The notes below the pieces were generated by a model. That model ran no database searches. It saw only the letters and a list, made by a program, of their open reading frames with translations, and was not told the origin of the DNA. This document shows, in pieces, positions 1 to 9,635 of a stretch of 64,000 nucleotides of DNA; the first letter of the stretch is position 1, and each line of letters begins with the position of its first letter. A program made the translations under genes and the position numbers. Origin of the DNA: Heliomarina baculiformis (GTDB lineage: Bacteria > Pseudomonadota > Alphaproteobacteria > Rhodobacterales > Rhodobacteraceae); assembly GCF_019966545.1 (NCBI RefSeq), contig NZ_JAIMIC010000002.1, positions 496,001-560,000 on the forward strand, read 5' to 3'.

Positions 1-2809
1 GGGCCTCGTTGGTCTGGTAGGCGGCACGCGCTTCGGCTGTGAACCCCTTGACAACGAGCGGGACATGCGCCCCGGCGGGAACGTTCATCTGGGCGCGCGC
101 CGAACGGATGGCACTGACCAGGCGGATCACCCAGTTGAGTTCTTCGTCCGCGCTCTGGTCCAACAATTCCGCCGCCGTGTAGGTCGGCCAGTCAGCATGA
201 ATCAGTTTCGAAGGGCGCGGCTTTTGTCCCCAGAGCTCTTCGGTGATGAACGGCATGATCGGATGCAACAGGATGAGACACTGGTCGAGTGCCCAGGCAT
301 AGGTCGCCTTTGTTTCGGCAATCGCCTCTGCATCTTCACCGTCGAAGACGGGTTTCGTGAATTCGAGGTACCAGTCGCAGAAGGTACCCCATACGAAACT
401 GTAGAGCGCGTTGGCCGCATCATTGAACCGGAACTGTGCCAGCGCTGTATCGACTTCTTCGCGGGTTTTGGCGATCTCACCCTTGATCCAGCGGTTGAGC
501 GGAAGGGAGGCCGCCGGCGGATTGTCTGCATGAGGAACCTCGAAGACACCTCTGAACTGGCCGTAAGAGGCGGCGTTCCAGAGCTTGGTGCCAAAGTTCC
601 GGTATCCTGCGATGCGTTGGGTCGACAGCTTGAGATCGCGTCCCATCGCTGCCATCGCCGTGAGGGTAAAGCGCACGGCGTCGGCGCCGTATTCGTCGAT
701 GAGTTCGAGTGGATCGAGCACGTTGCCTAGGCTCTTCGACATTTTCTTGCCCTTCTCGTCACGCACCAGCGCGTGCACATAGACCGTGTCGAAGGGTTTC
801 TGGCCGACAACGGCATATTGCATCATCATCATACGGGCGACCCAGAAGAAGATGATATCAAAGCCGGTGATCAACGTGCTGGTCGGGAAGTACTTCTGCA
901 GCTCGGGCGTGTTTTCCGGCCATCCCAGGGTGCCGATCGGCCAGAGGCCGGAAGAAAACCACGTGTCGAGTACATCGGGGTCGCGCCAGACAGGATATGT
1001 GAGTTTCGTCGGGTCCTGTGTTTCGGCATATTCTGCGAGGCTGGAGGCGAGGGCGTGTTTGGCTGTCTCGCGGTCTTCGACCTCGATCACGCGCGCGTGG
1101 TTCAGCGGCGTCGGCAGGCCCGAGAGGACATCGGCGAACTGGTTGCTGACAGCATCGAAATCCGGCGCGCAATGAAAGCGGTCCGTGGCGTCGCCGAGAT
1201 CCTGATCGGACATCAGGCGGCCCAGTTCGACCGGATCGAGGGCGCCGTCGCCCTCGTCATCGCGGAAATTGTTGTTTTCCAAGTCGAAGCCGTACCAGAC
1301 GGGGATCTGGTGGCCCCACCAGAGCTGGCGCGAGATGCACCAGGGCTCGATGTTTTCGAGCCAGTGGAAATAGACCTTTTCGTCGCGTTCCGGCAGGATT
1401 CTAACGTCGCCATTCCGAACCGCATCCAAGGCAGGGCCGACGATCTTGTCGGTTTCGACGAACCACTGATCGGTCAGCATCGGTTCGATGACAACCTTCG
1501 AGCGGTCGCCAAAGGGCTGCATGATCGGCTTGTTTTCGACAAAGGGCTCCATGACGGGCGTGTCCATCGGATCAAAGGCCTCGGCGGGATCAGGCTGTTC
1601 CACCGGGACCATGACCGCGAGGCCTTCTGCGGTGATCTGCTCGACAACCAGCTTGCGCGCCTCGAAGCGGTCGAGGCCGCGGAACTCGTCCGGCACAAGG
1701 TTGAGCGTGTCGATTTCCGCTTCGCTGAATGCCGCGCCTTCGGCGATCTCTTGTGCACGGGAAGCTGTCTCGGCGTAGGGCGCGCCGTCGTTGCGCATTC
1801 GTGCGCGTGTGTCCATCAACCGGTAGCAGGGAATATTGCCGCGCTTGGCAACCGCGTAGTCATTGAAATCATGCGCGCCCGTAATTTTCACCGCACCTGA
1901 GCCAAAGGTCGGATCGGGGTATTCGTCGGTGATGATCGGGATCAACCTGCGGTGTTCCTTGGGCCCGACCGGGATTTCGCACAAATGACCGACAATCGGT
2001 GCATATCTGCCGTCTTGGGGGTGTACGGCGACTGCCCCGTCTCCAAGCATGGTTTCGGGGCGGGTCGTCGCGATTGAAATGTAATCGCGTTCCTCCTCGA
2101 AGGTCACGTTGCCGTCTTCGTCTTTTTCGACATAGGTGTAGGTCTTGCCGTCGGCGAGCGGGTATTTGAAGTGCCACATATGGCCAGCCACTTCGATGTT
2201 CTCGACTTCGAGATCCGAGATGGCGGTTTCGAAATGAGGATCCCAGTTGACCAGACGCTTGCCGCGATAGATCAGGCCCTTTTCGTACATGTCGACAAAG
2301 ACCTTGATGACGGCATCATGGAAATTGCCGTCTTCGCCCTCCGGGGCCTGAGGCGCACCGGACATGGTGAAGGCTTCGCGCGACCAGTCACAGGATGCGC
2401 CGAGGCGTTTGAGCTGCCCGATGATCGTGCCGCGCGACTTGATCTTTTGCTGCCAGACCCGCTCAAGGAATTTCTCACGGCCCATTTCGGTACGTGAGGG
2501 TTCCTGATTGGCTGCCATCTCGCGTTCGGTGACCATCTGGGTCGCGATCCCGGCGTGGTCTGTTCCCGGCTGCCAGAGCACGTCAAAGCCCTGCATGCGC
2601 TTCCAGCGGATCAGGATATCCTGCAGGGTATTGTTGAAAGCATGCCCCATGTGCAGTGAGCCGGTGACGTTCGGCGGTGGGATCATGATGGAATAGGTGC
2701 TTGCGCCGGGCTTGGCATTTGCTCCGGCTGTAAAGCATCCGGCCTCTTCCCAAGCCTGATAGAGACGGCTTTCCGCCTCGGCTGCATTAAAGGTGTTCTC
2801 CATGGCCAT
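1..2809 (-). CDS. valS: Valyl-tRNA synthetase, partial (C-terminal end beyond left edge)
   Basis: Charges tRNA-Val with valine in the cytoplasm. The frame is open from the start codon to the left edge, giving about 936 residues; the last few dozen residues (C-terminal coiled coil) lie outside the window. The class I signatures are present: an HMGH variant of HIGH (LHMGHAFN, near 2640-2660) and KMSKSLGNV (near 720-745), with the large editing insertion between them. The start chosen is the first ATG of ATG-GCC-ATG, because AAGGA lies 8 nt upstream; a start at 2803 is also possible. It is transcribed away from zntB. No truncation or frameshift was noticed. Confidence 0.96.
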   Translation of the reverse strand, partial: MAMENTFNAAEAESRLYQAWEEAGCFTAGANAKPGASTYSIMIPPPNVTGSLHMGHAFNNTLQDILIRWKRMQGFDVLWQPGTDHAGIATQMVTEREMAANQEPSRTEMGREKFLERVWQQKIKSRGTIIGQLKRLGASCDWSREAFTMSGAPQAPEGEDGNFHDAVIKVFVDMYEKGLIYRGKRLVNWDPHFETAISDLEVENIEVAGHMWHFKYPLADGKTYTYVEKDEDGNVTFEEERDYISIATTRPETMLGDGAVAVHPQDGRYAPIVGHLCEIPVGPKEHRRLIPIITDEYPDPTFGSGAVKITGAHDFNDYAVAKRGNIPCYRLMDTRARMRNDGAPYAETASRAQEIAEGAAFSEAEIDTLNLVPDEFRGLDRFEARKLVVEQITAEGLAVMVPVEQPDPAEAFDPMDTPVMEPFVENKPIMQPFGDRSKVVIEPMLTDQWFVETDKIVGPALDAVRNGDVRILPERDEKVYFHWLENIEPWCISRQLWWGHQIPVWYGFDLENNNFRDDEGDGALDPVELGRLMSDQDLGDATDRFHCAPDFDAVSNQFADVLSGLPTPLNHARVIEVEDRETAKHALASSLAEYAETQDPTKLTYPVWRDPDVLDTWFSSGLWPIGTLGWPENTPELQKYFPTSTLITGFDIIFFWVARMMMMQYAVVGQKPFDTVYVHALVRDEKGKKMSKSLGNVLDPLELIDEYGADAVRFTLTAMAAMGRDLKLSTQRIAGYRNFGTKLWNAASYGQFRGVFEVPHADNPPAASLPLNRWIKGEIAKTREEVDTALAQFRFNDAANALYSFVWGTFCDWYLEFTKPVFDGEDAEAIAETKATYAWALDQCLILLHPIMPFITEELWGQKPRPSKLIHADWPTYTAAELLDQSADEELNWVIRLVSAIRSARAQMNVPAGAHVPLVVKGFTAEARAAYQTNEA

Positions 2810-2968
2810 CGTCGCGATCCTTGCAAGTTGCGCGCTTCATCTAGCGAAGCATGGCGCAAAGGGAAAGGCCACAGCCGCCTATGGGCAGTGAGTTTCTCAT
2901 GGCACAGACGCCGACACTGAGCCAGATTGTCGAAAAGCCAATAAGGTTAAGTCGGAAGGAGCAGCGAC

Positions 2969-3940
2969 ATGGCGATAAGGTCAGCGTGGAAATGCAAGAG
3001 CGACGGAACTGCCGTTGCGCTGGAGGTAGAAGGAAAAACAGCAGAAGATTTGATGCAAGGAGACGGGTTCGTCTGGATCCATCTCGAACGTCCGGCCGCA
3101 GACGGAACTGACTGGCTGAGCCATTCCGATCTCTCCTTCACTGTGCGTGAGGCGCTCGATGCACAGGAAACGCGGCCGCGTTCGGTGGTCCATGGAAACG
3201 GTATCCTAATCAATCTGCGCGGGGTGAACCTTGCCGAAGGGGCTGATCCCGAAGACATGGTTTCTCTCCGGATATGGGTCACCAAAGAGCTGGTCGTAAC
3301 GGTTCAAAGGCGGCCGCTGCGTGCGGTCGATGACGTTCTGGATTCGGTCTCACGTCAGGTCGGGCCGCGGGACAGTGGTGAATTGGTGGCCCGGCTGGCT
3401 TTGCGGCTGGCGGACAGGGCCGAGCCCATCGTGGCCGAATTGAATGAAAGTATCGATGACCTCGAAACTGAACTCGAAGATCTTGATCGCCTGCCATCGC
3501 GCGCCGAACTGGCCGAAGTCCGCCGCGTCTCGATCATGCTGCGTAGGTATATGTTTCCGCAGCGAGATGCGCTCAGTACCTTTGCAATCGAGGACATGGA
3601 CTGGTTGACGACTTTGGCCCGGGAACGCATGCGCGAAGCGACGGAACGTGTGACGCGACTTTCGGAGGAACTGGACGCCATACGTGACCGCGCCGAAGTC
3701 GTGCAGGATCAGATCATGGACATGCGGGCAGAGGCCAGCAACAGGCAGATGCTCGTGCTGTCGGTTGTCGCAGCCATCTTTCTGCCTCTCGGGTTGATCA
3801 CCGGATTGCTGGGAATCAACGTCGGCGGCATGCCGGGCTCCAATGACCCGAACGCGTTCTGGGCTGTCTGCGTCATGCTGGTTGTGATTACGGCAGGTGA
3901 AATTTGGCTTTTCCGTTGGATGGGTCTGCTACGCTCATGA
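2969..3940 (+). CDS. zntB: CorA-family zinc/divalent cation transporter ZntB
   Basis: Inner-membrane CorA-superfamily transporter of 323 residues, the usual ZntB length. The N-terminal two thirds form the cytoplasmic funnel, with long charged helices around residues 150-250. Two transmembrane helices lie near the C-terminus, with the pore signature GINVGGMPG between them; this is the ZntB variant of the CorA GMN motif. The ATG is preceded by AAGGAG. The 3' end overlaps that of the HD-domain gene by 6 nt in convergent orientation. Zn2+ rather than Mg2+ as the substrate is inferred from the variant loop. Confidence 0.9.
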   Translation: MAIRSAWKCKSDGTAVALEVEGKTAEDLMQGDGFVWIHLERPAADGTDWLSHSDLSFTVREALDAQETRPRSVVHGNGILINLRGVNLAEGADPEDMVSLRIWVTKELVVTVQRRPLRAVDDVLDSVSRQVGPRDSGELVARLALRLADRAEPIVAELNESIDDLETELEDLDRLPSRAELAEVRRVSIMLRRYMFPQRDALSTFAIEDMDWLTTLARERMREATERVTRLSEELDAIRDRAEVVQDQIMDMRAEASNRQMLVLSVVAAIFLPLGLITGLLGINVGGMPGSNDPNAFWAVCVMLVVITAGEIWLFRWMGLLRS

Positions 3941-4570
3941 GGTCTCAGCTTGTGCAATGCGCACTTTGGCCACTTTGGAATCAGTCAGAGGTTTCCTGAC
4001 ACCGTCGCAGATCACGTCCGGGTCGTATGCCGTTCGTGAGAACACTTCGCGTACCATCGGTGCAAAAAATGAAAGGGGCAGGCTCTCGTAGTTCGGGTCA
4101 AAGCTGGATTGATCCCAACGGTCGCAGAATTCTACGCAATCATCAAAATATGGCGCCCCGGCGTGCCGATCTCTCTTGTTCTGGTTCCCGCCAACGTGAT
4201 GACCGTAATAGATCATCTGGAAGTCGGCGTGGGTCTGGACGCACCACACGCATTGAGCGCGCAGGAACGGGCGCAAGATCGCGGCAGCGTATTCGTCGTG
4301 GTTGTAGGGTGCATAGATATCGCCGAAGTCGTGCAACAGCGAGGCTACCACCCAGTCGGTATCTCCGCCATCGCGCCATGCACGGGTAGCAGATTGCAGC
4401 GAGTGTTCGAGACGGGTGACCTGATAGCCGGACAGGCCTTTGTCGAGCTCTGTCATCGCCTCGAGAAGCCGGTCAGCCGTTCCATTCGCATATTCGGTCT
4501 CGTGTTTCGTGAGAAAGGCATAGTCGTCAGGCGTGCCGTCCTTCATCGCGGTGAAACTGACCTTGTCCAT
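3935..4570 (-). CDS. HD-domain protein, possible PhnZ/MIOX-like diiron enzyme
   Basis: Protein of 211 residues in the HD superfamily. It shows H56, the HD pair H80-D81 (in LLHDFGD), histidines at 91 and 114, and a candidate distal aspartate D150 (EFCDRWD). This spread of ligands is closer to the diiron oxygenases of the PhnZ/TmpB/myo-inositol oxygenase type than to simple HD phosphohydrolases, but the assignment is an inference and the substrate is unknown. The start at 4570 is chosen because GAGGTG lies about 8 nt upstream; an upstream ATG at 4768 would add 66 residues without family character. No phosphonate transport or lyase genes are adjacent. Confidence 0.7.
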   Translation of the reverse strand: MDKVSFTAMKDGTPDDYAFLTKHETEYANGTADRLLEAMTELDKGLSGYQVTRLEHSLQSATRAWRDGGDTDWVVASLLHDFGDIYAPYNHDEYAAAILRPFLRAQCVWCVQTHADFQMIYYGHHVGGNQNKRDRHAGAPYFDDCVEFCDRWDQSSFDPNYESLPLSFFAPMVREVFSRTAYDPDVICDGVRKPLTDSKVAKVRIAQAETS

Positions 4571-4766
4571 TCTCTGCACCTCGTTTGCGTAATTTCGGAC
4601 ATGCGCCGGCCTTTTCGCAGAGGAAGCCGCAGCATTATGCCGAGCAGAGAGTACTGAAAGGGCAGTGTCAATTGCAGAGGAAGAAAGCCTCTGGAAACAC
4701 GGGATGCAAGGCTGGACATTGCCAAGTCTGAGGTTAGTCTCCGGGCAAACGCGAAGGATGGATTTC

Positions 4767-7064
4767 ATGGAAAAATTCGGAAAGAGCCAATCGATAAAAC
4801 GGTTCGAGGATACCCGTCTGCTGACTGGGCACGGCCGCTATGTCGATGATATCGTTCCCGAGGGGGCGCTCTTTACCTATGTGTTCCGCAGCCCGGTGGC
4901 GCATGCAGAAATCACTTCGCTGGACGTGTCCGATGCCCGTGAGGCGGATGGTGTACGCATGGTGCTGACTGTCGACGACCTTGAATCGGCAGGTGTCGAT
5001 GTTTCGATCTGGGGGATCGTGATTGAAAACCGTGACGGAACCAAGGCCGCGGCCCCTATGCGGCCGATGTTGGCCAAGGGACGGGTCCGGCATGTAGGTG
5101 AGCCGGTCGCCGTGGTGATCGCCGAAACCTACGATCAGGCGCGTGATGCTGCCGAGATGATCATGTTCGAATACGAAGAGCTTCCTGTGAAGCTGGACAT
5201 CAAGGCGGGCGGGCCAACTGTTCACGAAGAAGCGCCTGACAACATGGCCTACGATTTTGGGCTGGGCGATGAAGAGGCGACCGACGCGGCCTTCAAGGCC
5301 GCGGCGAGGATGGTCAGCCTTGAGATAGACGATAACCGCGTAATCGTAAATTCAATGGAGCCGCGTGGTTGCTACGCGGAATGGGATGGCACACAGCTGC
5401 ACCTCGCATTCGGAGGGCAGGGCGTCTGGGGTATGAAATCGCAGCTCGCCAAGGCGTTTGGAATGGATGAAGCATCGGTGCGTATTACCAACCCCGATGT
5501 TGGTGGCGGTTTCGGGATGAAGGCGCCCCCTTATCCTGAGTATTATGCTGTGGCGCATGCTGCTCGCACCTTGAAGCGGCCGGTCCGCTGGATGAGCGAC
5601 CGTACCGAAGCGATGCTGAGCGATCATGCTGGCCGCGATCTTGTATCGCTTGCGGAATTGGCGTTCGACGAAAACAATCGGATCACGGCATACAGGGTGA
5701 CCACACGGGCCAATATGGGGGCCTACAACTCCAATTTCGGCCAGATTATCCAGTCGAACCTTTTCGCGCGGGTCCTGATGGGAACCTACGACGTTCAGAC
5801 CACGTGGATGCACACGCAGGCATTCTATACGAACACGACTCAGGTTGACGCGTATCGCGGCGCTGGACGCCCAGAAGCGATTTACGTGCTTGAACGCGTC
5901 ATGGATCGCGCTGCCCGCGAGCTTGAAATTGATCCATTGGAACTTCGCCGCATCAACTTTATCGCGCCAGACAAGTTTCCGTACAAGTCCGCGACCGGCG
6001 AAAATTATGACGTGGGTGAATTCGCACGCGTCATGACGCGCGGCGCTGAGGAAGCGGACTGGGAGGGTTTCGCGAAACGGCGCGAGACGGATGAGGCCAA
6101 GGGCCTGCTGCGTGGTCGCGGCCTGAGCTATTACATTGAGAGCATCCTCGGCGATCCTTCTGAAGGCGCAAAGGTCGAATTCCACGAGGACGGCACCGTC
6201 TCGATCTATGTCGGGACGCAGAGCAACGGGCAGGGACACGAAACTGTCTATGCCACTTTCCTTTCCGATCAGACCGGCATTCCTGTCGACATGATCCAGG
6301 TGGTGCAGGGCGATTCCGATCTGATCGCACAGGGCGGTGGCACAGGCGGGTCACGCTCGGTCACGACGCAGACGAATGCAACCCTCGCGACGGTTGCCAC
6401 GATGGTCGAAGCCTTTACGCCCTATCTCGCAGAGAAGATGGGTGTCGATGAGACGGACATCACCTTTGACGAAGATGGCTTTTCCGCTCCGGGCTCGAAC
6501 CTGCGCCCCACGATGATGGAAGCGGCAGAGATGGCAAGGAGCGATGGGCGCACGGAGTTGCTGACGCACGAAGCGCGCGCGACCTTGCCGGGACGTTCCT
6601 ATCCCAATGGCGTGCATATCGCCGAGGTCGTCATTGATCCTGAGACCGGCGAAACAAAAGTTGATCGGTACACTGTCGTCGATGATTTCGGAAACCTGAT
6701 TAACCCGATGTTGGCTGAAGGTCAGGTACACGGGGGTGTTGTGCAGGGGATCGGTCAGGCGCTGATCGAACGTGTCGTGTATGATGAGGACGGGCAGCTT
6801 TTGACGGCGACCTTCATGGACTACGGCATGCCGCGGGCAGATAATTCGCCGATGATCTCTTTCACGCCAGAGCCTGTTCCGTCCACGGCCAACCCGATGG
6901 GGATGAAGGGCTGCGGCGAAGCCGGAACGGTTGGCGCGATGGCGGCAGTGTCCAATGCCGTGCAGGATGCTGTCTGGGACCTGGGTGTGAAGCAGGTCGA
7001 TATGCCCTTCACGCCGTTACGAGTATGGGGAATGTTAAGGGATGGCCCTATCGCGGCTGAGTAA
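4767..7064 (+). CDS. Molybdenum hydroxylase large subunit (form II CoxL-like)
   Basis: Mo-cofactor-binding subunit of the xanthine dehydrogenase/aerobic CO dehydrogenase family, 765 residues, the full family length. The N-terminal part has the aldehyde oxidase a/b hammerhead domain (RLLTGHGRYVDDI near residue 16). The active-site loop reads AYRGAGR at residues 362-368, the form II signature; genuine CO dehydrogenases (form I) have AYRCSFR. The C-terminal part has the conserved GCGEAG Glu. The expected FAD (CoxM) and 2Fe-2S (CoxS) subunits are not adjacent, so it is an orphan here. The start at 4767 has AAGGA 8 nt upstream. The substrate cannot be told from sequence. It overlaps the next gene by 23 nt. 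Confidence 0.88.
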   Translation: MEKFGKSQSIKRFEDTRLLTGHGRYVDDIVPEGALFTYVFRSPVAHAEITSLDVSDAREADGVRMVLTVDDLESAGVDVSIWGIVIENRDGTKAAAPMRPMLAKGRVRHVGEPVAVVIAETYDQARDAAEMIMFEYEELPVKLDIKAGGPTVHEEAPDNMAYDFGLGDEEATDAAFKAAARMVSLEIDDNRVIVNSMEPRGCYAEWDGTQLHLAFGGQGVWGMKSQLAKAFGMDEASVRITNPDVGGGFGMKAPPYPEYYAVAHAARTLKRPVRWMSDRTEAMLSDHAGRDLVSLAELAFDENNRITAYRVTTRANMGAYNSNFGQIIQSNLFARVLMGTYDVQTTWMHTQAFYTNTTQVDAYRGAGRPEAIYVLERVMDRAARELEIDPLELRRINFIAPDKFPYKSATGENYDVGEFARVMTRGAEEADWEGFAKRRETDEAKGLLRGRGLSYYIESILGDPSEGAKVEFHEDGTVSIYVGTQSNGQGHETVYATFLSDQTGIPVDMIQVVQGDSDLIAQGGGTGGSRSVTTQTNATLATVATMVEAFTPYLAEKMGVDETDITFDEDGFSAPGSNLRPTMMEAAEMARSDGRTELLTHEARATLPGRSYPNGVHIAEVVIDPETGETKVDRYTVVDDFGNLINPMLAEGQVHGGVVQGIGQALIERVVYDEDGQLLTATFMDYGMPRADNSPMISFTPEPVPSTANPMGMKGCGEAGTVGAMAAVSNAVQDAVWDLGVKQVDMPFTPLRVWGMLRDGPIAAE

Positions 7065-8124
7065 ACGGCTATTCGGATGGTTGTGGCGCGCCGAAAGGCA
7101 CGCCCAGTCACCGGAGATTTTTACCCGTGGTCCGCGGATACATGTGATCATACTTGATGGTACGCTGTCCACCTTGGAGCGGGGGCATGAAACCCACGCC
7201 GGCGTGACCTACCGTCTTTGTCGTGAAATCGGTGGGAACGTCTCTGTTTATTACGAGGCGGGCGTACAATGGCATAGCTGGCGAGGCACGCTCGACGTCT
7301 CAATGGGGCGGGGGATCAACCGGCAGATCAGGCGCGCTTATGGGTACCTCGCGTCGAGATATCGGCCAGGCGACAAGATCTTTCTATTCGGGTATTCACG
7401 GGGTGCCTATGCCGTGCGCTCGCTCGCCGGGGTTATCGATCGGATAGGTTTGCTCAAAGCCGAACATGCGACGGTTCGCAATATCCGAACGGCCTATCGA
7501 CACTATCAGGTAACCCCTGACAGCGACAGCGCCTCGATATTCTCGCGGAAGTTCTGTCATGAGCACTTGCCCATCGAAATGGTCGGTGTCTGGGATACTG
7601 TGAAAGCGCTGGGCATGCGGTTGCCCTTTGTCTGGAAAGGGTCCGAACTGCGTCATGCCTTTCATAACCATGAGCTGAGCCGAGCGGTACAAAACGGATT
7701 CCACGCAATCGCATTGAATGAAACGCGAGAGGTCTTCACGCCGGTCATGTGGGAAACACCCGATCACTGGGAAGGGCGTCTTGAGCAAGTGTGGTTCAGG
7801 GGCTCACATGGCGATGTGGGCGGGCAGCTTGGCGGCTTTGAGGCGGCGCGGCCCCTCGCAAATATTTCTCTGATCTGGATGCTGGAACGGGCCGAGGAAT
7901 GTGGCCTGCCAATGCCTGATGGCTGGCGGTTACGGTTTTACACCGATCCAGCTGCACCATCGGTCGGCACGTGGCGCGGCTGGGGTAAGATCTTCTTGCT
8001 CCGCAAGAACCGTATTGTCGGGATGGATCCTTCAGAGCGGATACATGAAACGGTCAAACCTGCGGACATTGCCGGGCTGGATACCGGATCCGCGCATCTC
8101 ATGAACGCAAATCCGGCTGAATAG
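7042..8124 (+). CDS. DUF2235 family alpha/beta hydrolase (Tle1-like)
   Basis: 360-residue protein of the DUF2235 family, whose best studied members are Tle1 phospholipase effectors of type VI secretion. Seen here: the DGT motif (residues 39-41), the nucleophile elbow GYSRGA with S119, and a late SHGDVGG motif holding the likely catalytic Asp/His region. There is no signal peptide and no VgrG or immunity gene nearby, so a housekeeping lipid or ester hydrolase is more likely than a T6SS effector. The start lies 23 nt inside the upstream molybdenum hydroxylase gene, which suggests translational coupling. The reaction is not known. Confidence 0.8.
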   Translation: MALSRLSKRLFGWLWRAERHAQSPEIFTRGPRIHVIILDGTLSTLERGHETHAGVTYRLCREIGGNVSVYYEAGVQWHSWRGTLDVSMGRGINRQIRRAYGYLASRYRPGDKIFLFGYSRGAYAVRSLAGVIDRIGLLKAEHATVRNIRTAYRHYQVTPDSDSASIFSRKFCHEHLPIEMVGVWDTVKALGMRLPFVWKGSELRHAFHNHELSRAVQNGFHAIALNETREVFTPVMWETPDHWEGRLEQVWFRGSHGDVGGQLGGFEAARPLANISLIWMLERAEECGLPMPDGWRLRFYTDPAAPSVGTWRGWGKIFLLRKNRIVGMDPSERIHETVKPADIAGLDTGSAHLMNANPAE

Positions 8125-8138
8125 GAACGGCTTTCGCT

Positions 8139-8624
8139 CTACTTGCCGCTCAGCTTCATGACGATGCAGGTGGTAGAGCCTGTCGCGTAAAGTTTTCCGT
8201 CCGAAACTCCCCGGATTTCACCATGGGCGATACCGGTCGAACGACCGACATGATCGGTGATACCAATGCAGTCCACCGGCATGCCCAAGGGAATTGGGCG
8301 CAGGATATTCACCTTGTATTCCAGTGTCGTGTAGGTCGACCCTTGCGGGATCCGGGTCATGACAGCGCATGCCATCGCGCTGTCGAGAATCGTTCCGTAC
8401 CACCCGCCATGCACGGTTCCGAGAGGATTGGTCATGCTAAATTCAGGCGACCCCTGAAACACGACACGACCATCTTCGACGGAAGTCAGTGTAAAGTTCA
8501 GCAATCCTGCGATAGGTGCACCGGCGAATTCGCCCTCTTGAATGCGGTTCATGAATTCAAGACCAGAAACGCCGAGGGCTTCCTCGGCGCTTGGCAGTTC
8601 TTCAAGCTTCTCAGCAATCTTCAT
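8139..8624 (-). CDS. PaaI-type hotdog thioesterase
   Basis: 161-residue single hotdog-domain protein. The motif TVHGGWYGTILDSAMA is the PaaI/YbgC-like thioesterase signature (HGG, followed by the helix-borne Asp). Members hydrolyse acyl- or aryl-CoA thioesters in the cytoplasm. The ATG has GGGAG upstream. It is convergent with the DUF2235 gene and co-directional with metF 53 nt upstream of its start. The preferred acyl-CoA is unknown. Confidence 0.85.
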   Translation of the reverse strand: MKIAEKLEELPSAEEALGVSGLEFMNRIQEGEFAGAPIAGLLNFTLTSVEDGRVVFQGSPEFSMTNPLGTVHGGWYGTILDSAMACAVMTRIPQGSTYTTLEYKVNILRPIPLGMPVDCIGITDHVGRSTGIAHGEIRGVSDGKLYATGSTTCIVMKLSGK

Positions 8625-8677
8625 GTTCGTTCTCCCGCTTGACTGAACGCTAGCAGGAGAACCTTTGTGCGCAACAC

Positions 8678-9547
8678 TTACGCGACGTTTTCAAGTACGA
8701 CTTTCGGTGTCACGCCAATCGCATGGCAAACGTCACGGGTCAGTTCCGGACGATTCAGCGTATAGAAGTGCAGCGAGTCGACGCCTTCTGCGAGAAGTTC
8801 GCTGCACAGTTCTGTGCAAAGCGCCGTGGCAAGAAGATCTTCGCGACCGTCGCGGAGGGCGGTTTCGAACGCGGCCTCTACCCATTCTGGAATTACGGTG
8901 CCGCAAGCCCGAGCGAATTTCGACGCGCCTTTCCAGTTTTCGATCGGCAGGATGCCGGGAACGATAGGCTTGTCAATTCCTGCTTTGACACATGCGTCAC
9001 GGAAGCGAAGGAAAGTCTCCGCCTCGAAGAAGAACTGGGTCAGGGCTTCATCAGCGCCTGCGTCGAGCTTGGCTTTCAGCCAGTCGATGTCCGCCTGCTG
9101 ATCAGCCGCTTCGGGGTGCTTGTCAGGATAAGCGCCGACGCGGATGGTGAACTTGTTCCGTGCCGAAAGCGCCTCGATCAGTTCGACCGAATTGGCAAAA
9201 CCCCCCGGATGAATTTTGAATGCGCCGGTGCCTTTCGGCGGATCACCGCGAAGAGCGACGATTTCGCTGACACCTGCCTCTGCGAACCCATCTGCAATGG
9301 CAAGTGTTTCTTCCTTGGTCGCGTTGACGCATGTGAGGTGCGCGGCGACATTGAGACCCGAGGATTTATGCAGCGTGCCAACGGCTTCGCGTGTGAGATC
9401 ACGAGTGGTGCCGCCTGCGCCATACGTGACTGACACGAAACGAGGATCCAGCGGAGCAAGGGTCTGAACCGTGTCCCACAGCCGGAACGAAGCCGCCAAT
9501 GTCTGCGGCGGAAAAAATTCGAAAGAAACAGTCGGAGCGGTCATCAT
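8678..9547 (-). CDS. metF: 5,10-Methylenetetrahydrofolate reductase
   Basis: FAD-dependent reduction of 5,10-CH2-THF to 5-CH3-THF, the methyl donor for methionine synthesis. 289 residues in a TIM-barrel fold. Conserved motifs include SFEFFPP at the N-terminus, VSVTYGAGG near residue 50, and ALRGDPPKG around residues 115-125. Two adjacent ATGs (9547 and 9544) are possible starts; AGAGGA lies just upstream, and 9544 has the better spacing. Divergent from the metR-like gene with an 88-nt shared promoter region containing a MetR-like box, the classic met regulatory arrangement. Confidence 0.95.
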   Translation of the reverse strand: MMTAPTVSFEFFPPQTLAASFRLWDTVQTLAPLDPRFVSVTYGAGGTTRDLTREAVGTLHKSSGLNVAAHLTCVNATKEETLAIADGFAEAGVSEIVALRGDPPKGTGAFKIHPGGFANSVELIEALSARNKFTIRVGAYPDKHPEAADQQADIDWLKAKLDAGADEALTQFFFEAETFLRFRDACVKAGIDKPIVPGILPIENWKGASKFARACGTVIPEWVEAAFETALRDGREDLLATALCTELCSELLAEGVDSLHFYTLNRPELTRDVCHAIGVTPKVVLENVA

Positions 9548-9588
9548 CAATCCTCTTGGTTTCGACTCTTGTCGCATATAGTGCAATG

Positions 9589-9601
9589 TGAGACAATTTC
9601 A
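9589..9601. promoter_or_regulatory. Candidate MetR operator
   Basis: TGAGACAATTTCA matches the MetR consensus TGAA-N5-TTCA at all but one of the fixed positions. It lies between the divergent starts of metF and the metR-like gene, 42 nt from metF and 35 nt from metR, where an autoregulator/activator site is expected. The call rests on consensus and position only. Confidence 0.5.
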
Positions 9602-9635
9602 TAATTCTCAACTACAACATGAGTTCCACAGCAGT

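Noticed and set aside
773-1900. Long + strand open frame (375 codons)
   Set aside because: Antisense to valS; the product has no recognisable domain and the minus strand has clear valyl-tRNA synthetase motifs.
7042-8124. Type VI secretion effector (Tle1) and immunity pair
   Set aside because: No VgrG, PAAR, Hcp or lipoprotein immunity gene nearby; the family also has many non-effector members.
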